A DNA stretch of 41,553 bases from DAOTVD01 sp034437075 (GCA_034437075.1 DAOTVD010000145.1:1-41553), one strand, 5' to 3'; counted from the first letter of the stretch, positions 16,159-24,325 are shown. Notes: generated by a model from the letters alone, not told the origin. Program-made: numbers and translations.

Positions 16159-16187
16159 TTGACAGCCCTATAGCGAGGTGATACACT
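16159..16187 (+). promoter_or_regulatory. petC: promoter of the Rieske-cytochrome b operon
   Basis: TTGACA (16159-16164) and TACACT (16182-16187) are 17 bases apart, a near-consensus sigma-70 promoter. Transcription would begin near 16194, leaving a 126-base leader before the Rieske gene. Confidence 0.75.
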
Positions 16188-16199
16188 ATGCGCAGCTAC

Positions 16200-16298
16200 G
16201 TGACATCCGTCACAATACGGCCTGCCAATTGGCAGACACAAACCCATACAGCCCGGTTAATCTGTCTCGTTTTGAAGGTGTAAATAAAATCAAACGAG
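16200..16298 (+). promoter_or_regulatory. structured 5' leader of the Rieske operon
   Basis: Three dyads lie between the promoter and the ribosome-binding site. They are GTGAC-ATCC-GTCAC at 16200-16213, the perfect 14-base palindrome CTGCCAATTGGCAG at 16222-16235, and a longer stem CTCGTTTTGA...TCAAACGAG at 16266-16298. The palindrome could be an operator; the last stem sits just before the AGGAGA site (16308-16313) and could affect translation. No known riboswitch class was recognised. Confidence 0.4.
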
Positions 16299-16319
16299 AA
16301 AGATTTGAGGAGAGTTTGC

Positions 16320-16910
16320 ATGGCTTCACCAACGGTTGCCAAAGCCAAAACAGCATCTCAACCTGACGAGACTGCTGCCCCATCCGCCCCCGCCGTACAG
16401 GTGGCGGGTGTATCCCGCCGCGAATTTTTATATTATGCCTGGGGCGCGAGCTTAGCGCTGTTTTTGGCCCAAAGCGGCGGCATGATTCTCTGGTTTTCCT
16501 TGCCCCGTTTCCGCGAGGGCGAGTTCGGCGGCATTATCGCTGTAGACCCGAGTGAGATTCCTGAAGCCGGTGCACCCCCGATGGACAGGCCGGACGGGAA
16601 ATTTTGGGTAAGCTACACCGAAGACGGCGGCGTGTTGGCCCTGTATAAAGTCTGTACGCATCTGGGCTGTTTGTACGCCTGGGTGGATGCCAACAACCGT
16701 TTCGAATGCCCCTGCCATGGCTCGAAATTTGCCCAAAATGGCGATTATATCGAAGGCCCGGCCCCGCGCGGGTTGGATCGTTTCGCGCTGACTGTGGTCA
16801 CGTCATCCGGCGAACAACTCGTCACCGATGTCACCGGCAACCCCGTCTTTGTGGATAAAACCCAGGTGGCCGAGGTGCTGGTCGATACAGGTAACCGCAT
16901 TCAACTTTAG
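16320..16910 (+). CDS. petC: Rieske iron-sulfur protein of a cytochrome bc-type complex
   Basis: This is a 196-residue membrane-anchored 2Fe-2S protein that takes electrons from quinol and passes them to a cytochrome c. The cluster motifs are CTHLGC (C112, H114, C117) and CPCHGS (C130, C132, H133); C117 and C132 should form the stabilising disulfide. Near residues 32-58 the sequence VSRREFLYYAWGASLALFLA looks like a twin-arginine signal anchor, suggesting Tat export of the folded protein. The ATG at 16320 follows AGGAGA by six bases and is preferred over the frame's first start. It lies 28 bases before cytochrome b. Confidence 0.93.
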   Translation: MASPTVAKAKTASQPDETAAPSAPAVQVAGVSRREFLYYAWGASLALFLAQSGGMILWFSLPRFREGEFGGIIAVDPSEIPEAGAPPMDRPDGKFWVSYTEDGGVLALYKVCTHLGCLYAWVDANNRFECPCHGSKFAQNGDYIEGPAPRGLDRFALTVVTSSGEQLVTDVTGNPVFVDKTQVAEVLVDTGNRIQL

Positions 16911-16938
16911 CGAACACCGTTCAGCCGAGGAGTACATC

Positions 16939-18627
16939 ATGTCCGTATTGCCCGTTCCCTCTTTCCTCGATGATATAAAGGAAAAAGGCTTACGTAAGGC
17001 CGTCTGGGAAGCGGCGGATAACACCGTCGAACGCATTACGGCGGGGATGAATATCCAGGATATTCGCGAAGCGCTGCGCGGCGAGGAGCCCTCCCGGCGG
17101 CCCAACCCCCGCCTAACGCCCCATGCGGATAGCTTTTTCTTGCACATTCGCCCGTCGTTCTATCACGAAGCCGTAACAGGCATCTACCCCACCATGCGCC
17201 TGGGCTTCCTCTCCACCTATTTTTTCTTCTTAGAAATTATCACTGGCCTCTTTTTGATGGTCTTTTATACCCCATCCCCCGAAGTGGCCTACGACAACAT
17301 GCTCAACATCCTGGGTAATGTGCCCATGGGGCAATTCATGCGCGACCTGCATCGCCTGGGGGCAGAGGCCATGGTGCTGTTTGTGGCCTTGCATATGTTA
17401 CGCACTTTCGTGACGGGGTCGTACAAAAAACCGCGCCAGTTTACCTGGTTTACGGGCGTTATTTTGCTGAATCTGACGCTGTTGCTCAGCTTCACGGGCT
17501 ATTTGCTCCCGTGGGACCAATTGGCGTTTTGGGCGGTGACCATCGGCACGAGCATGGCCGAAGCCGCGCCGCCAGAAGTCGTCGGCACGAACATTAATTT
17601 GCTCTTGCGCGGCGCGCCGGATATTGGGGCGGGTGGTTTGCTGCGCTTCTATCTGCTGCATGTCTTCGCCTTGCCGCTGCTGACGATTGTGTTCTTGTTT
17701 GTGCACTACTACAAGGTGGTGCTCCACGCAATCAGCTTGCCGCCGGGCCTGGAAGAAGTCGGCACGGATACCGCTAAGCGCGTGCCCAAGGACAAGCGCG
17801 TCTACTACATCCCAGATGTTTTATCGACCGAAATCATGTGGATCGCCATGGTCACGCTCATCATGGTGGCAATGGTCACGTGGTTTTTCCATGCACCGCT
17901 CGAAAACCACGCCGACCCGCAATCGACACCGCTGCACACGGTCGCGCCGTGGTACTTCCTGTGGATTCAGGGCATGTTGAAGCTGGGCGATAAGGTCTTC
18001 TGGGGCTTGGTGATGCCCGGCGTGGTGTTCGGCTTCTTGGCGATTTTGCCCTACTTGGATGTGACCCGCAGCCGCCGCTATGCCCATCGTCGTTTCGCGC
18101 TGACGGGCGGTATGCTCGCGGTTTCGCTGCTAGGCGTGCTGACCTTCATGGGAACGCCCTGGTACGGCGTGGACACCGCTGGCGACCAGGAAACCGCGCA
18201 GGCCCTCATCCCGGATGAAGGCGTCGGCCCGGTGCGTGCTATTCCCTATGACCAACTCGTTGTGACCGCCGAACGGCCCATCTACGAGAGCGAACTGGGC
18301 AACCTGGCAGACATCGACGCGGCCTTCTCGGAAATCTCGATTGTCATCGCGGAAGATAACCTGAGCGAACTCGAAGACATGTACGCCGAAAGCCACCCGT
18401 ATTTGTGGCACGCGATAGAACTTTTCCACGAAGAACTGTTTGAGGTCTATGGCGATGATTTGGAGAACGCGCGCGGGTACTTCATCGTCACCCAACAGCA
18501 GCCGGACGTGCGGCGCTTCCAGCTTCAGATCACCTGGGATGCTGAAGACGAAGACGGCAACACCTTCCGCGAGACATCCGGCAAGAAAACCTATATCCAT
18601 GCAGAAGCCGAATGGCACGAGCACTAA
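16939..18627 (+). CDS. petB: cytochrome b (b6 plus subunit IV-like) with soluble C-terminal extension
   Basis: This 562-residue integral membrane protein is the quinol-oxidising core of a bc-type complex. Four haem-ligand histidines are visible: H138 and H152 in one helix, H241 and H256 in another (14 residues between the second pair, as in b6-type). The b6 part and the subunit IV-like part (helices near 298-318 and 355-372) are fused. The Qo motif reads APWYF (336-340) rather than PEWY, a known variant in some phyla. An amphipathic N-terminus of about 80 residues precedes the first helix. After the last helix (about 388-405) a polar, acidic domain of about 150 residues has no haem motif; its role is unknown. 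Start chosen at the ATG after GAGGAG. Confidence 0.92.
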   Translation: MSVLPVPSFLDDIKEKGLRKAVWEAADNTVERITAGMNIQDIREALRGEEPSRRPNPRLTPHADSFFLHIRPSFYHEAVTGIYPTMRLGFLSTYFFFLEIITGLFLMVFYTPSPEVAYDNMLNILGNVPMGQFMRDLHRLGAEAMVLFVALHMLRTFVTGSYKKPRQFTWFTGVILLNLTLLLSFTGYLLPWDQLAFWAVTIGTSMAEAAPPEVVGTNINLLLRGAPDIGAGGLLRFYLLHVFALPLLTIVFLFVHYYKVVLHAISLPPGLEEVGTDTAKRVPKDKRVYYIPDVLSTEIMWIAMVTLIMVAMVTWFFHAPLENHADPQSTPLHTVAPWYFLWIQGMLKLGDKVFWGLVMPGVVFGFLAILPYLDVTRSRRYAHRRFALTGGMLAVSLLGVLTFMGTPWYGVDTAGDQETAQALIPDEGVGPVRAIPYDQLVVTAERPIYESELGNLADIDAAFSEISIVIAEDNLSELEDMYAESHPYLWHAIELFHEELFEVYGDDLENARGYFIVTQQQPDVRRFQLQITWDAEDEDGNTFRETSGKKTYIHAEAEWHEH

Positions 18628-18655
18628 GCCAACCATCCCGGTAAATGGACACGAC

Positions 18656-18681
18656 GGGCGGGCACTGGCCCGCCCCTTTTT
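18656..18681 (+). terminator. intrinsic terminator between cytochrome b and cytochrome c genes
   Basis: A perfect 8-bp GC stem GGGCGGGC-ACTG-GCCCGCCC (18656-18675) is followed by CTTTTT. It lies between two genes of the same complex, so it probably reduces rather than abolishes downstream expression. Confidence 0.7.
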
Positions 18682-18715
18682 CTGAACGACCTATCAGGGG
18701 GTTAGAGAAAGTTCG

Positions 18716-20599
18716 ATGGCAGACAACTCTCAAGAACGCGAATTCAAACCGCTGTACATCGCGCGCAATATGGAAGCGCGCATCCTCATCGGCATTGCCA
18801 GCGTGGCGGCCACCATTATCCTCATCTTCTGGATTGCGATTAATGAAAACGCGCGTATGGAGGAATTCACCCAACGCGCCGAAGCCCGGTCCATCGAGCA
18901 GGGCGCCGCGCTGTTCGAGGCCAATTGCACCACCTGCCACGGCACCGATAGCCGAGGCTTGCCCGGCGTAGGGCCAGCGCTGAATACGCCGCACCTGTTC
19001 GGTTATGACTATTTTGCCGAACTCGATGGTGACATCACGCTGGTGAATGCCCGCTTAGACAGTGCCAGCGACCCCGCCCAGCGGGCCGAATTGACCGCCG
19101 AGTTAGATGATCTGCAATTGCAGCGCCAATTGCTGGAAGATGAAATTCTCTACGATTATGGCGATACGGTCGAAGCCCTGGACGCCGCCATCACGGCCCT
19201 GGATGAAGAAATTAACGTCTTCATCCAAGACCAGGTGACGCGCTTGCAAGAACAACTCGACGCCGCCGAAGGTGAAGACGCCGACGCCATTACGACACAG
19301 CTTGATCTGCTGGAAGGCGTCAACGCGGCCCGCTTGCCGATTTACATCCAGCAACGCGAAGCGCGCGAACTCGCGCCGTTGCTCTCCGAGCGGGATGCTT
19401 TGCTCGCGATGACCGAAGAAGACACCGCCGAAGATAGCGCAGACACGACCGAAGACGCCGCCGAAGATAGCGCAGACACGACCGAAGAAGACGCCGCCGA
19501 AGATAGCGCGGATACGACCGAAGACGCCGCCGATAATGGCCTGAACGCCGCAGACAATCAGCGCTTAATCGAACTCGAAGGCGAAATCGACGCCTTGCAA
19601 GATGAACTCTCGCCCTATCGGGGCTTTCTGGAAGACCGCGCGGGGCTAGTGGCCGAACGCGGGCGCTTCCAGGCCGTGACGGACGCCTTTAACGAACTGG
19701 GCCGCCTGCGCAACGAGATCGACGCCTTGCAAGATGAACTCGACGCCTTGCCCGAAGCGCCCGAAGAAGGGGCCGACCCCGACGCCGTGCAGCGCGAAGA
19801 ACTGCAAACCCAGATCACCGAATTGACCAACCAACTGGAATCCGCCGAAGTGGACGCCACCCAGGCCCGCGATACGCTGCTAGAAAACAACGACATCCCC
19901 AGTTGGAACGGCTACGACCCCACCGATCCCAATCGCCTGGATCGTCTGGATCAAGTGGCGTGGGGCAATACGCTCTATGCGTACATCGAAGGGACGCTGG
20001 TGGGCGGTCGTCCGGGTAGCGCGAACTATTGGCCGCAACCGATGGTGTCGTGGTCAAACGAAACGGGCGGTCCGTTGCGCCCCGACCAGATTCGCAACCT
20101 GGTGGAATACATCTTGAATTACGAACGTGATTTCACTATCGCGGACCTGCGCGCGGTGCGCCAATTCTCGCGCGTGCCCGTGGATGGCGCCACGGCGGGC
20201 GATGGCGGCGACGCGGTCATCGGCACGGATAATGTGACGCTCATCCAGCAAGAAATCAGCGCCGGGCTCGAAGCTGGCGAACTGAGCGAGGGCGTCGCGG
20301 CCAGTGGCGAAAACCTGTTTGTGCAATATGGCTGTAGTGGTTGCCACGGCGACCAACCCGGCACGGGGCCGGCATTGCCCGGCACATGGTCGCACGCCGA
20401 AGAGAACGAAGGCGACCGCCTGACCGCGACCGGCTTCGAAGGCGACCCCACCGGCTATATCATCCACAGCATCGCGCAACCCAACGCCTACATTGTGGAG
20501 GGCTACGCCGCCGGGCAGATGCCGCAGAGCTTTACGACCGACCAAATGTCGTACCAAGAACTGATCGACATCGTGGCTTACATCCGCGCCCAAGATTAA
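18716..20599 (+). CDS. membrane-anchored dihaem cytochrome c with inserted coiled coil
   Basis: This 627-residue protein probably carries electrons for the Rieske/cytochrome b complex. A transmembrane anchor lies at 22-42. The first haem site is CTTCH (71-75) and the second CSGCH (540-544), with M602 in GQMPQS the likely second axial ligand. Between the first CxxCH and its plausible methionine (M443, in YWPQPMVSW) are about 370 residues, mostly predicted coiled coil rich in Glu, Asp, Gln and Leu (100-225 and 280-410). These flank an acidic repeat at about 238-272. Class I cytochromes c normally have around 40-60 residues there, so the coiled coil appears to be inserted into the first cytochrome fold. 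Confidence 0.85.
   Translation: MADNSQEREFKPLYIARNMEARILIGIASVAATIILIFWIAINENARMEEFTQRAEARSIEQGAALFEANCTTCHGTDSRGLPGVGPALNTPHLFGYDYFAELDGDITLVNARLDSASDPAQRAELTAELDDLQLQRQLLEDEILYDYGDTVEALDAAITALDEEINVFIQDQVTRLQEQLDAAEGEDADAITTQLDLLEGVNAARLPIYIQQREARELAPLLSERDALLAMTEEDTAEDSADTTEDAAEDSADTTEEDAAEDSADTTEDAADNGLNAADNQRLIELEGEIDALQDELSPYRGFLEDRAGLVAERGRFQAVTDAFNELGRLRNEIDALQDELDALPEAPEEGADPDAVQREELQTQITELTNQLESAEVDATQARDTLLENNDIPSWNGYDPTDPNRLDRLDQVAWGNTLYAYIEGTLVGGRPGSANYWPQPMVSWSNETGGPLRPDQIRNLVEYILNYERDFTIADLRAVRQFSRVPVDGATAGDGGDAVIGTDNVTLIQQEISAGLEAGELSEGVAASGENLFVQYGCSGCHGDQPGTGPALPGTWSHAEENEGDRLTATGFEGDPTGYIIHSIAQPNAYIVEGYAAGQMPQSFTTDQMSYQELIDIVAYIRAQD
19424..19525 (+). repeat. three tandem acidic coding repeats in the cytochrome c gene
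   Basis: Units of 33, 36 and 33 bases (19424-19456, 19457-19492, 19493-19525) encode variants of AEDSADTTEDA. They join the two coiled-coil halves of the insertion. Confidence 0.85.
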
Positions 20600-20654
20600 G
20601 CCATCGGCACGCGCCACATCTTGACGTGCGAGTTATGACCAACCAGCAATACGC

Positions 20655-20689
20655 TAACAAGGGGCTTAAGCCCCTTGTTAATTTTTTAC
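20655..20689 (+). terminator. intrinsic terminator after the cytochrome c gene
   Basis: A perfect 26-base palindrome (20655-20680; core AAGGGGCTTAAGCCCCTT) is followed by ATTTTTTAC. It sits 55 bases after the cytochrome stop and before the thrS promoter. This palindrome type is also spread as a repeat in some genomes. Confidence 0.7.
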
Positions 20690-20726
20690 CCGCATAGTTT
20701 GCTTCGCGCCCGCTTGGCTTTGAATG

Positions 20727-20755
20727 TTGACGCCCTTTCCTTTTTGGCCTATCCT
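20727..20755 (+). promoter_or_regulatory. promoter of the T-box/thrS operon
   Basis: TTGACG (20727-20732) and TATCCT (20750-20755) have a 17-base spacer. The predicted start near 20762 falls just before the T-box leader. Confidence 0.65.
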
Positions 20756-20761
20756 TTGGGC

Positions 20762-21045
20762 TAGTTGTGCTGACACCAGCACCTCATCAAAGGCCCTGAC
20801 CGGGACGAGTAGGCCCGGCACCTGATGCCAGAGACGGCGCGCCGTGGCTGTAAGCGTGCCGCATCAGCCCGTGCCCAAAACCCCCCGCGAGCCGCATCCC
20901 CAACGCGCCAGCTAGTAGGCGATGCCGGGTAGCGCCGTTAGCCGCTATAACGAGGTCTTTTGCCCCGCGCAAAGGACGAAATTGGGTGGAACCACGTGAG
21001 CAACTCTCGTCCCAATGTTGTGTGGATGCAGAGTTTTATTTGTTT
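20762..21045 (+). promoter_or_regulatory. T-box riboswitch leader upstream of thrS
   Basis: The antiterminator is textbook: ATTGGG (20981-20986) pairs with CCCAAT (21011-21016) around the seven-base bulge TGGAACC (20987-20993), and ACG (20994-20996) pairs with CGT (21008-21010). Upstream, the Stem I hallmarks GACGAGTA (20804-20811), AGAGA (20830-20834) and the apical GGCTGTAAGC (20846-20855) are present. The helix CTGATGC/GCATCAG (20822-20828 with 20861-20867) supports the stem. A Thr codon ACC at 20880-20882 is a candidate specifier, but its loop pairing was not resolved by eye. Uncharged tRNA-Thr would stabilise the antiterminator and allow transcription. This fills most of the 20600-21093 gap. 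Confidence 0.88.
21002..21045 (+). terminator. T-box attenuator terminator
   Basis: AACTCTCGTCC (21002-21012) pairs with GGATG-C-AGAGTT (21024-21035; one bulged C, one G-U pair) and is followed by TTATTTGTTT. The 5' arm overlaps the antiterminator's 3' arm, so the two folds exclude each other, as expected for transcriptional control by a T-box. Confidence 0.75.
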
Positions 21046-21093
21046 ATGCAGGGGCGTTTGTGCGCCGCACGAGCCCCACAAAAGGAGTACACC

Positions 21094-21453
21094 ATGCTGG
21101 TCAAACGTATCTGGACAGAAAATCACGCCGACCCGGCGCTCGAATACCCCATCGACGTCGATGTTATGGTGGAAATGGAGAATGGCGAATTGTGGACCGC
21201 GCATTTCGTCACGATCCTGTATTTGCAACAACAAATGGAACTCTCCGAGGCCATGGCGGAAGCGCAAACCGGACTGGGGCGCGTGGCCTTCGTGGCGCTC
21301 GAAACACCACATGTCATCGTCAACCGCATTAGTTCGGAAGCCATCGAAGATATTGTCGATAACCTGATGGTGCTGGGCACCTTCGAAGCCGTTTTTGATC
21401 TGGTTATCGACACGCCCGAAGGCGCCGAGCAAAACGCCGTGGAGGAGCAGTAA
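21094..21453 (+). CDS. conserved-looking hypothetical protein, first gene of the T-box operon
   Basis: This 119-residue soluble, acidic protein is not recognised. It begins at the ATG at 21094, seven bases after AAAGGAG (21081-21087); the longer frame to 20986 would run into the T-box terminator and is rejected. The sequence suggests an alpha/beta fold: strands in MLVKRIWT, VDVMVEMENGELWTAHFV and HVIVNRI, and helices in LQQQMELSEAMAEA and SEAIEDIVDNLMV. It ends 6 bases before thrS, so the T-box controls both. A role in threonine-tRNA charging or proofreading is possible but is only a context guess. Confidence 0.75.
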   Translation: MLVKRIWTENHADPALEYPIDVDVMVEMENGELWTAHFVTILYLQQQMELSEAMAEAQTGLGRVAFVALETPHVIVNRISSEAIEDIVDNLMVLGTFEAVFDLVIDTPEGAEQNAVEEQ

Positions 21454-21459
21454 CCCCCT

Positions 21460-23235
21460 ATGCAGCGCTATGAAGATAGCCACCTATACCGGATTCGCCA
21501 TTCGATGGCCCATGTCATGGCCCAGGCCGTGCTCAAGCGCTTCCCCGAAGCCAAAGTCGCCATCGGCCCGCCCATCGAAGATGGGTTCTATTATGATTTC
21601 GACCTGCCGCGCCCCATCAACGAAAACGATCTGAACGGCATCACCAAAGACATGAAGAAGATCATCCAAGGCGAACACGATTTCGTCCGCCGCGAGATCG
21701 ACGCTAACGATGCCATCCAGATGTTTCAGCAGCGCGCGCAACCCTATAAGGTCGAATTGATTCAAGACCTCGTGGCGGATGACCCCCACGCGGTCATCAC
21801 GACCTATACCCAAGATACGTTCGAGGATTTGTGCCGGGGGCCGCATATAACGAACACGCGCGAACTCAACCCGGACGCCTTCAGCATTACCTTCCGCGAG
21901 CCTGCCGGGGCCTATTGGCGCGGCGATGAGAAAAATAAAATGCTCACGCGCATCTATGGCACGGCCTGGGAATCGCCCGAAGAACTGCAAGAATACCTTG
22001 ATCTGCTGGAAGAAGCCCGCCGCCGCGATCATCGCGTGCTAGGCCAGCAACTCGGCCTGTTCGCCTTTAGCCCGACGGTCGGCAAGGGCTTGCCCCTGTG
22101 GAAGCCGCGCGGCGCGACCCTGCGCAATATCCTAGAAAACTTCCTGCGCGAAGAACAAGTCCGGCGCGGGTACGATCCGGTCGTCACGCCACATATCGCC
22201 AAGCTGGATTTATACGAAACCAGCGGCCATTATCCGTACTACAGCGATAGCCAATACGACCCCATCGAGGTGGATGACGAGCGCTTTTTGCTCAAGCCGA
22301 TGAACTGCCCGCACCATATCGAAATCTATAAGAGCGATAAGCATTCCTACCGCGATTTACCCGTGCGCTATGCCGAATTCGGCACGGTCTACCGTTACGA
22401 GCAATCCGGCGAACTGGCGGGGTTGACGCGCGTGCGCGGCTTCACGGTGGACGATGCGCATTTATTCGTCACGCCCGAACAACTGGTGGATGAATTTATT
22501 GGCGTGGTGGATTTAATCCAGTACGTATTTAATTCATTGGGCTTGCTGGATTTCCGCGCGCGGGTGGGCGTGCGCGACCCCCAAAGCGATAAATACGTCG
22601 GCGCGGATGAAGGCTGGGAGCTCGCCACGGCGGCCATCAAACAAGCCTGCGAGCAACTCGGCCTGGATTACGAAGTGGCCGAAGGCGAAGCCGCGTTCTA
22701 TGGCCCCAAGCTGGACTTCATCTTCCGGGATGTACTCAAGCGCGAATGGCAACTAGGCACCGTGCAGGTAGATTACAATCTGCCGGAACGCTTCCAGATG
22801 GAATACATCGGCGCGGATAACCAGGCCCACCAGCCCGTGATGATCCATCGCGCGCCCTTCGGTAGCCTAGAGCGCTTTATCGGCATCCTCATCGAGCACT
22901 TCGACGGCGCCTTTCCGCTGTGGCTGGCCCCCGTGCAAATCGCCGTGCTGACCGTCAGCAACAAGGTAGACGACGAAGCTGCCGCGCTGGCCCAACGCCT
23001 GAAGGACGAAGGCTTCCGCGTGGAACTGTTCACGCGCGGCCAATTGGGCAAGAAGATCGTAGAAGCGCGCAACCAAAAAATCCCGTATTTGCTGGTCTAT
23101 GGCCCGCGCGATGTCGAAGAAGGCACCGTGTCCGTCCGTTTGCGGGATGATACCGACTTGGGCGCTATGCCGCTGGCGGATTTCATCGCCAAGGCGCATG
23201 ACCTGGTGGCGCAACGCGCGCTGACGCTGGACTAA
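21460..23235 (+). CDS. thrS: threonyl-tRNA synthetase lacking the TGS domain
   Basis: This 591-residue class II synthetase attaches threonine to tRNA-Thr. The N2 editing domain is intact (H14xxxH18 and C125xxxH129). The catalytic core has Zn ligands C283 (MNCPHH), H334 (DDAHLF) and H463 (MIHRAPFG), motif 2 at about 303-329, and motif 3 in the GSLERFIGILIEHF segment. A C-terminal anticodon-binding domain follows (VQIAVLTVSNKVDDEAAALA). The protein starts directly at the editing domain, so the usual ~60-residue TGS domain is missing; no in-frame upstream coding region could hold it. The gene is under the upstream T-box. Confidence 0.95.
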   Translation: MQRYEDSHLYRIRHSMAHVMAQAVLKRFPEAKVAIGPPIEDGFYYDFDLPRPINENDLNGITKDMKKIIQGEHDFVRREIDANDAIQMFQQRAQPYKVELIQDLVADDPHAVITTYTQDTFEDLCRGPHITNTRELNPDAFSITFREPAGAYWRGDEKNKMLTRIYGTAWESPEELQEYLDLLEEARRRDHRVLGQQLGLFAFSPTVGKGLPLWKPRGATLRNILENFLREEQVRRGYDPVVTPHIAKLDLYETSGHYPYYSDSQYDPIEVDDERFLLKPMNCPHHIEIYKSDKHSYRDLPVRYAEFGTVYRYEQSGELAGLTRVRGFTVDDAHLFVTPEQLVDEFIGVVDLIQYVFNSLGLLDFRARVGVRDPQSDKYVGADEGWELATAAIKQACEQLGLDYEVAEGEAAFYGPKLDFIFRDVLKREWQLGTVQVDYNLPERFQMEYIGADNQAHQPVMIHRAPFGSLERFIGILIEHFDGAFPLWLAPVQIAVLTVSNKVDDEAAALAQRLKDEGFRVELFTRGQLGKKIVEARNQKIPYLLVYGPRDVEEGTVSVRLRDDTDLGAMPLADFIAKAHDLVAQRALTLD

Positions 23236-23240
23236 CGCCC

Positions 23241-24311
23241 ATGGATATGATGCTGTTTAGCGCCGACCACCATATCGAGCAAGATGACGCGCGCTGGCGC
23301 GTGGTGGATATCGCCCATGGGGGGGCGCGCATCGAGGTTAGCGCGGCGGGGCTAGCCTTGGCGCCGGAGGTCGCGCAGGCGTGCGACCTGCTCGGCGCGC
23401 GCGTCCCCGTGCAGGCGATTCGGCAGGTGGCCGTTCAGCGTGTGGCAGAATCTGGGGCGTGGGGCGTGGGCTTTTTCTGGCGCCGCGCCCCAGACGAGGA
23501 CATCCGCTGGTGTTTCTTACTGGCCTGGCCCGCCGCATTGCCAGACGCCGCCCAACAGGCTGCCACGGCGGCGCAACACATCGCGGCGGTGCTGAATGTG
23601 CCGTATGTGTTTGCACAGGCCGACTGGCGTGCACCAGTTATTCAACTGCGCCCGTTGCCGGTGGCGCTGGGCGAATGGACGTTGCGCGTCGGGCCGAGCG
23701 GCCTAGTGTGGACGGTGACCCCACAGCGCCAAGTGCGCTTTGCCGCGCGGGTGATGTTTTTTTTCGTCGCGGCGCTGGCGTTTGTCTTGCTGGGGGGTGG
23801 CTCGTTGCGCTCTGGCCTGGCGGAAGTCTCGCCAGAGTGGCTGCCCCTGGCCGCTTTTGGCATCGCTATTGTGGTGTCATATAGCGCGCTAGAAAATCTA
23901 TCGGCGGTCTTGTTATACCGTCGTGTAGTGGTGGATGAACACGCGCGCGAGGTGCGCAGCGAACGCGCCCTGACGCACTTGGTCGATTGGCGCGTGCCCT
24001 TCGAGCAGTTAGATTATGTGTTGGTCAGCCAAGAGCCTGCCCGCCCGGTGGGGCGTCGCAAGCCGGATGACCCCATGCAGATCGAACAGGATGTGTGGGT
24101 GCATCTCTACGATGGCGAACAGTTCCATCTGGTGACGCATATAGAAGGCAACCGGGGCCAAAGCCATCGCTGGGAGGACATCCGCGCGCTGAAAGCCTCC
24201 ACCGTTACGCGCCAACCGCTCGATTTAGCGACGTATGATACGCCCGTCCATCATGCGGCGCTGTACACCGGGCATAAGCTCAATGCGCCCGTCTATGTGG
24301 ATATTCGCTAA
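23241..24311 (+). CDS. membrane protein of unknown function
   Basis: This 356-residue protein starts 5 bases after thrS. Residues 1-160 look soluble and beta-rich. Two transmembrane helices follow at about 168-188 (VMFFFVAALAFVLLGGG) and 200-224 (LAAFGIAIVVSYSALENLSAVLLY), as in proteins with a bacterial PH-like region after a helical hairpin. The last 130 residues are soluble (RRVVVDEHAREVRSERAL, VWVHLYDGEQFHLVTHIE) and could be such a PH-like domain, but this is a loose impression. Linkage to thrS may be only shared transcription. Confidence 0.7.
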   Translation: MDMMLFSADHHIEQDDARWRVVDIAHGGARIEVSAAGLALAPEVAQACDLLGARVPVQAIRQVAVQRVAESGAWGVGFFWRRAPDEDIRWCFLLAWPAALPDAAQQAATAAQHIAAVLNVPYVFAQADWRAPVIQLRPLPVALGEWTLRVGPSGLVWTVTPQRQVRFAARVMFFFVAALAFVLLGGGSLRSGLAEVSPEWLPLAAFGIAIVVSYSALENLSAVLLYRRVVVDEHAREVRSERALTHLVDWRVPFEQLDYVLVSQEPARPVGRRKPDDPMQIEQDVWVHLYDGEQFHLVTHIEGNRGQSHRWEDIRALKASTVTRQPLDLATYDTPVHHAALYTGHKLNAPVYVDIR

Positions 24312-24325
24312 GGGGGAGTACTCGC

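Noticed and set aside
20341..20697. 118-residue frame at the end of the cytochrome c gene
   Set aside because: It is out of frame with the haem-binding coding sequence and passes through the terminator.
20986..21093. upstream extension of the 119-residue gene to 20986
   Set aside because: The extra codons would overlap the T-box antiterminator and terminator. The ATG at 21094 has a strong ribosome-binding site.
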